Positions 60,901-64,000 of a stretch of DNA of 64,000 nucleotides are shown in pieces. The notes under the pieces were generated by a model, which did no database searches, was not told the DNA's origin, and saw only the letters and a list, made by a program, of their open reading frames with translations. The position numbers were made by a program, and so were the translations under genes. Source of the stretch: an uncultured Collinsella sp. Lineage in GTDB: Bacteria; Actinomycetota; Coriobacteriia; Coriobacteriales; Coriobacteriaceae. The stretch lies in the NCBI GenBank assembly GCA_902475785.1, contig CABSAN010000002.1, positions 1-64,000 of the forward strand, read 5' to 3'. Each line of letters begins with the position of its first letter. The stretch's first letter is position 1.

Positions 60901-62604
60901 CAAGCGAACCAGCTGGCAGGCCGTACGGGAGTCCTCGAGCAGGTTGCCGTGGTTGCCCAGGTAGAGCGTGGTCGAGGTGACCATATGCTCGCGAAGGGCA
61001 TCGATGGGCGGGTTCGTGACCTGGGCGAACAGCTGATAGAAGTAGTCAAAGAACGAACGCGTCTTCTTGGACAGGCAGGCCAGCGGCGCGTCGATGCCCA
61101 TCGAGGCGAGCGGGGCCTTGCCCTGCTGGGCCATGGGACGCACGACCTCGTCAACATCATCCCAGTGATACCCGAGCTTAGCCATGCGCACGGCGGCGGG
61201 CACCTCGGCGTCCTCGGCAGGCGTTGCCGCGGCAGGCTTATCGAGCGCGTCGACGGTCAGCGTCTCCTCGGCAATCCAATCACGGTAGGGCTTTTCCTTG
61301 GCGTAACGGGCGCGCAGCTCTTCGTTGTAGATAACGCGCCCGCGGGCAAAGTCGACCTCGAGCATCTGGCCCGGCCCCAGACAGCCGCTCGTCAGGATGT
61401 TCTCGGGGCTCACCTCGATGGTGCCCACCTCGCTCGCCAGCATAAAGCGACCGTCGCGCGTCACATAGTAGCGGGCGGGGCGCAGGCCGTTACGGTCGAG
61501 GGCGGCGCCCAGCGTGCGACCGTCGGTAAAGGCGATGGCCGCCGGGCCATCCCACGGCTCCATGAGCATGGACTGGTAAGCGTCGTAGGCGCGGCGCTCC
61601 TCGCTCAGACTGTCGTTGTGGTCCCACGGCTCGGGAAGCAGCATGGACGCGGCGCGCGTGAGCGGACGGCCGTTCATGACCAGGAACTCAAGCACATTGT
61701 CCAAAATCGCGGAGTCGGAACCCTCGCGGTTGATAATGGGCATCACGCGCTCAAGATCGTGCTGCAGTACGGGGCTGTACAGGTTGGGTTCGCGGGCGCG
61801 AATCCAGTTGACATTGCCCTTGAGGGTGTTGATCTCACCGTTGTGGATGATAAAGCGGTTGGGGTGCGCGCGCTCCCAGCTGGGCGTGGTGTTGGTGGAG
61901 TAACGCGAGTGGACGAGCGCCACGGCCGTCTTAACGGCCGCGTCGTTGAGGTCGATGAAGAAGCGGCGCATCTGCGTGGCGACCAGCATGCCCTTGTACA
62001 CGATAGTGCGCGAGCTCATGGAGCACACATAGAAGATCTTATCGCGCAGGGCAAACTCGGCGTCGGCCTTCTTTTCGATGGTGCGACGGCACACGTACAG
62101 GCGACGCTCAAAGGCATCGCCGGCGGGCGTGTCGTCCGGACGGCCCAGGAAGGCCTGCAGGATAGTAGGCATGCAGGCGCGGGCCGTCTCGCCCAGGTCG
62201 TGCGGGTCGACCGGCACCTCGCGCCAAAAGAGCAGCGGCACGCCGGCCTCGGCGCAGCCCTCCTCAAACACGCGACGGGCGTCCTCTACGCCCTTGTCGT
62301 CCTGCGGGAAGAACAGCATGGCCACGCCATAGTCGCCCTCTGCCGGCAGAATCTGGCCGCACTTTTGAGCCTCTTTACGGAAAAAGTGATGCGGAACCTG
62401 GAACAGGATGCCAGCGCCGTCGCCGGTGTTCTTCTCGAGTCCCGTGCCGCCGCGGTGCTCCAAGTTGACCAGAATGGACAGTGCGTCGTCCAGAATCTGG
62501 TGATGGCGCTCACCGTTGATATCGGCAAGCGCGCCGATGCCACATGCATCGTGGTCGAATTCGGGGCGATAAAGGCCCTGCTGCTGAACGGAATCTGCCT
62601 GCAT
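57907..62604 (-). CDS. gltB: Glutamate synthase large subunit
   Basis: A 1565-residue enzyme of family-typical length. The N-terminal glutaminase begins with the nucleophile Cys21 in HDACGIGAL, after a 20-residue stretch likely removed by processing. The central and FMN-binding domains follow (GHNGGSGAAARDSIWHAG near 1055). The 3Fe-4S cysteines are in CLMQRDCQQDTCPAG near 1130, and the C-terminal GXGXG-type beta-helix is near 1400-1450. It makes glutamate from glutamine and 2-oxoglutarate. GGGGAGG precedes the ATG. It shares the divergent upstream region, including array F, with gpmA. Confidence 0.96.
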   Translation of the reverse strand: MQADSVQQQGLYRPEFDHDACGIGALADINGERHHQILDDALSILVNLEHRGGTGLEKNTGDGAGILFQVPHHFFRKEAQKCGQILPAEGDYGVAMLFFPQDDKGVEDARRVFEEGCAEAGVPLLFWREVPVDPHDLGETARACMPTILQAFLGRPDDTPAGDAFERRLYVCRRTIEKKADAEFALRDKIFYVCSMSSRTIVYKGMLVATQMRRFFIDLNDAAVKTAVALVHSRYSTNTTPSWERAHPNRFIIHNGEINTLKGNVNWIRAREPNLYSPVLQHDLERVMPIINREGSDSAILDNVLEFLVMNGRPLTRAASMLLPEPWDHNDSLSEERRAYDAYQSMLMEPWDGPAAIAFTDGRTLGAALDRNGLRPARYYVTRDGRFMLASEVGTIEVSPENILTSGCLGPGQMLEVDFARGRVIYNEELRARYAKEKPYRDWIAEETLTVDALDKPAAATPAEDAEVPAAVRMAKLGYHWDDVDEVVRPMAQQGKAPLASMGIDAPLACLSKKTRSFFDYFYQLFAQVTNPPIDALREHMVTSTTLYLGNHGNLLEDSRTACQLVRLERPLLNEEEFERICAIDRVGFKTCRFRAVYRRDAGEGALQAALKQLAEDVEAAVRDGVNIVVLSDRAAAGEVPVPSLLAVGCVHNHLIRAGVRTFADIVVECGDAVSPHDFAALVGYSASGIYPYNAHACIRDLAARGDLDVTAEQGIANYNKAATAGIVSIMSKMGISTVQSYHSAQIFEAVGFTPEFVNAYFAGTVSRVGGMGVEDVEREQNERYDAALAILKSPAPDQLPTLGLTKWRPLGGEDHLIDPQTVYLLQTACREDSYDTFKEYSARLHRTGRAVRLRDLLDFDASGRTPVALDEVEPALNIVRRFNTGAMSYGSISKEAHECMAIAMNRLHGRSNSGEGGEDPRRETPLANGDSKNSAIKQVASARFGVTSRYLCSAFEIQIKMAQGAKPGEGGHLPGKKVYPWIAEVRQSTPGIGLISPPPHHDIYSIEDLAELIFDLKNANPGARVSVKLVSEAGVGTIATGVAKGAADKILISGHNGGSGAAARDSIWHAGLPLELGLAEAQQTLLQNGLRSRVVLEADGKLMDGTDVAVACLLGAEEFGFATMPLISMGCLMQRDCQQDTCPAGIATQNCRLRRGFRGKPEHVEHFMLFVAEQLREVMASLGFRTVDEMVGHPECLRQIEVPGNRKANLLDLSPVLASATCEFGAHIPGADGRHFLPQMAANSELDKTLDSTLFVPYTADARAHLRPIRFRADIANVNRCVGTILGNAVTKAHPEGLPAGSIIVDCDGSAGQSFGAFLPRGITLNVCGDANDYFGKGLSGGEVSVRPNPHATYKFDENIIVGNVAFFGATSGRGFINGLAGQRFAVRNSGATVVVEGCGNHGCEYMTGGLALILGEVGQNFAAGMTGGVAYVFDQYGTLDARVNHESVELKAPTAGELAQIRELIQEHVDATQSPRGIKLLYSFETMSKHFVKVIPTEYERVLAIVAAGEAAGKTHAQAEELAFDIVTGRASAADVVRFDVAGGAAGTASVAASSVASTKKEA

Positions 62605-62788
62605 CGCGATCCTCCCCTAGATATTTAGACAGTCAATTGAATAGGCATACTAGGAGCATCGCCGGCCCGTTGTGTTTCCCACCCGTTTCGAAACAATCGC
62701 GTAACGCACGCCCTACGAGTGGGTGCCGCCGACCTCAAGGGCGACAACAAGGGCCCCTAGTTCGGCCTGCAAGCTCACCGCTTCAAAC

Positions 62789-63005
62789 ATCTCAATCTGT
62801 AACAGGAAGACCCAATTTCGACGACTAACTGTTACAGATTGGAATGTTTTCGAGAGACGGTTCAGAATGTCTCAATCTGTAACACGAAGGGCCGATTTTG
62901 GCGGTCAGCTGTTACAGATCGAGATTTTCCATAGGACCATTTCTTCCTGTCTCGATCTGTAACACCTAGGCCCAATTTCCATCCCTAGTTGTTACAGATC
63001 AAGAC
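62789..63005. repeat. 80-bp periodic inverted-repeat array F (3 units)
   Basis: Units lie at 62789-62845, 62869-62925 and 62949-63005 (period 80 bp). Unit 1 has a decayed right arm (GATTGGAAT). The array occupies the divergent region between gltB and gpmA. Confidence 0.92.
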
Positions 63006-63062
63006 ATTTCGGCAATCCCCTTTCACCATCCCATTCAAATACGGCAATTTTGTTAGTCTTGG

Positions 63063-63091
63063 TTAACTTTTTAGCCTAAAACGGGTATCCT
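63063..63091 (+). promoter_or_regulatory. Candidate gpmA promoter
   Basis: TTAACT and TATCCT are separated by 17 nt, ending 52 nt before the gpmA start and 58 nt past array F. Confidence 0.5.
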
Positions 63092-63143
63092 TTGCGGCGT
63101 CAAGCAAACGGCACGCGCGCCGTGCCACATTAAGGAGGCCCCT

Positions 63144-63917
63144 ATGGCACACCAGACAGACCAACAGACGATGCAACTCGTCCTTATCCGGCACGGAGAA
63201 TCCGAGTGGAACAAACTCAACCTGTTCACCGGCTGGACCGATGTTGAGCTCACCGACACGGGCCGCGAAGAAGCCGCCGCAGGCGGCCGTGCCCTCAAAG
63301 AAGCCGGTTTCGACTTTGACGTCTGCTACACCTCGCGCCTCAAGCGCGCAATCCACACCCTCAACATCGTGCTCGGCCAGATGAATCGCGAGTGGCTGCC
63401 CATCATCAAATCGTGGAAGCTCAACGAGCGCCACTACGGAGCGTTGCAGGGTCTCAACAAAGCCGATGCCGCGGCGGAGCACGGCGACGAGCAGGTGCTC
63501 ATCTGGCGCCGCTCCTTCGACGTCTGCCCGCCGGCGCTCGAGCCGGACGACGCGCGCGACCCCCACGCCCAGGAGCAATACCGTGATGTCGCACCCGATC
63601 AGCTGCCCTATACCGAGTGCCTCAAGGATACGATTGCCCGCGCCTGGCCCTATTTCGAAGACGAGATTCGCCCCCAGATGCTCGCCGGCAAGCGGGTACT
63701 CATCGCCGCACACGGCAACTCCCTGCGCTCTCTCGTCATGAAGTTCGAGCACCTCACGCCCGAGGAGATCCTCAAGGTCAACATCCCCACCGGCGTGCCG
63801 CTCGTCTACACCTTCGACACCGATTTCAACGTCATCGACAAGCGCTACATCGGCGACCCGGCGACCATCGCCGCCAAGATCAACGCCGTGGCCAATCAGG
63901 GCAAAGCGCGCAAGTAG
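63144..63917 (+). CDS. gpmA: 2,3-bisphosphoglycerate-dependent phosphoglycerate mutase
   Basis: A 257-residue glycolytic enzyme converting 3- and 2-phosphoglycerate. The phosphorylated histidine is His17 in LIRHGESEWN. Other active-site landmarks are LFTGWTDVELTDTG, the ERHYGALQG loop near 94-102, and the second histidine in AAHGNSLRS near 192. AAGGAGG precedes the ATG by 5 nt. The 250-residue class length and motifs match dPGM rather than the cofactor-independent form. Confidence 0.96.
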   Translation: MAHQTDQQTMQLVLIRHGESEWNKLNLFTGWTDVELTDTGREEAAAGGRALKEAGFDFDVCYTSRLKRAIHTLNIVLGQMNREWLPIIKSWKLNERHYGALQGLNKADAAAEHGDEQVLIWRRSFDVCPPALEPDDARDPHAQEQYRDVAPDQLPYTECLKDTIARAWPYFEDEIRPQMLAGKRVLIAAHGNSLRSLVMKFEHLTPEEILKVNIPTGVPLVYTFDTDFNVIDKRYIGDPATIAAKINAVANQGKARK

Positions 63918-63935
63918 CCCCAACCCAAATCCGAC

Positions 63936-63970
63936 GCGTGGCGCCGCACGACCCAGATGCGACGCCACGC
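63936..63970 (+). terminator. Stem-loop past gpmA
   Basis: GCGTGGCGCCGCA and TGCGACGCCACGC pair with one mismatch around a 9-nt loop, 18 nt past the gpmA stop. No T-run follows, so it is a weak or Rho-assisted terminator candidate. Confidence 0.45.
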
Positions 63971-63992
63971 CGCCCATACACAGGAGCGCACC

Positions 63993-64000
63993 ATGCTCAA
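63993..64000 (+). CDS. Start of a further gene, cut by the window end
   Basis: An ATG follows CAGGAG at 6 nt, but only two codons and two bases are visible. Nothing can be said of the product. Confidence 0.3.

Noticed and set aside
60157..62628. A long plus-strand frame opposite gltB
   Set aside because: It is an antisense shadow with no domain signal; gltB is complete on the other strand.

Overview
The window looks like part of the chromosome of a GC-rich, strictly anaerobic gut actinobacterium, most likely a Coriobacteriia member such as Collinsella. I infer this from the GC-rich codon use, an [FeFe]-hydrogenase and a ferredoxin-flavodoxin fusion, PTS uptake of alpha-glucosides, and short intergenic palindromes of a type I associate with this group. 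No rRNA or tRNA gene, prophage, insertion sequence with a transposase, or CRISPR array was seen.

Layout. (1) 0.1-3.4 kb: a YgiQ-type radical SAM protein, a CPBP membrane protease and a small orphan RelB/DinJ-like antitoxin. (2) 3.6-9.7 kb: a minus-strand operon encoding a GltD-like flavoprotein, a catalytic [FeFe]-hydrogenase, a lipoprotein substrate-binding protein and a fused ABC permease-ATPase. (3) 9.9-14.6 kb: an alpha-glucoside operon (EIIA, LicT-type antiterminator, EIICB, GH4 6-phospho-alpha-glucosidase) behind a leader with a candidate RNA antiterminator switch. (4) 14.8-18.4 kb: an EFR1-like ferredoxin and a DEAD-box RNA helicase with a long RGG tail.

(5) 18.9-47.7 kb: the most striking part, a signalling island. 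It holds four Ser/Thr kinases (two fused to WG-repeat or DUF6273-like output modules), one PP2C phosphatase, four FHA proteins, eight proteins with zinc ribbons (mostly membrane-tethered), a 1344-residue Ig-like surface protein, and acidic proteins with tandem Thr-x-x-Leu/Asp motifs that look like phospho-threonine bait for FHA domains. Seven transcription units are preceded by the same perfect palindrome GTTGCGCAAC, always about 20-23 nt upstream of a -10-like hexamer. This suggests a shared regulon under a class II type activator.

(6) 48.2-52.0 kb: a copper cassette (copA, copZ, csoR) and a small membrane zinc-ribbon protein. (7) 52.0-56.1 kb: an amidohydrolase, a PD-(D/E)XK-like protein and an unrecognised protein. 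(8) 56.4-64.0 kb: glutamate synthase gltB-gltD, phosphoglycerate mutase gpmA, and the first codons of another gene.

A second notable signal is a family of intergenic arrays. Twenty-three 57-bp inverted-repeat units (arms GTCTCRATCTGTAACA and its complement, about 25 nt of variable interior) occur at six loci (18.7, 20.4, 47.8, 53.6, 55.0, 62.8 kb), repeating every 80-81 bp with unrelated 23-24 nt spacers. The arms therefore alternate in orientation about every 40 bp. Other palindromic families are a TTGGTGCA-GGGGTCAGG element (three copies), a TTGGGGACGTTCTT element that forms the gltD terminator, and a 67-bp element whose first copy supplies the copA stop codon.
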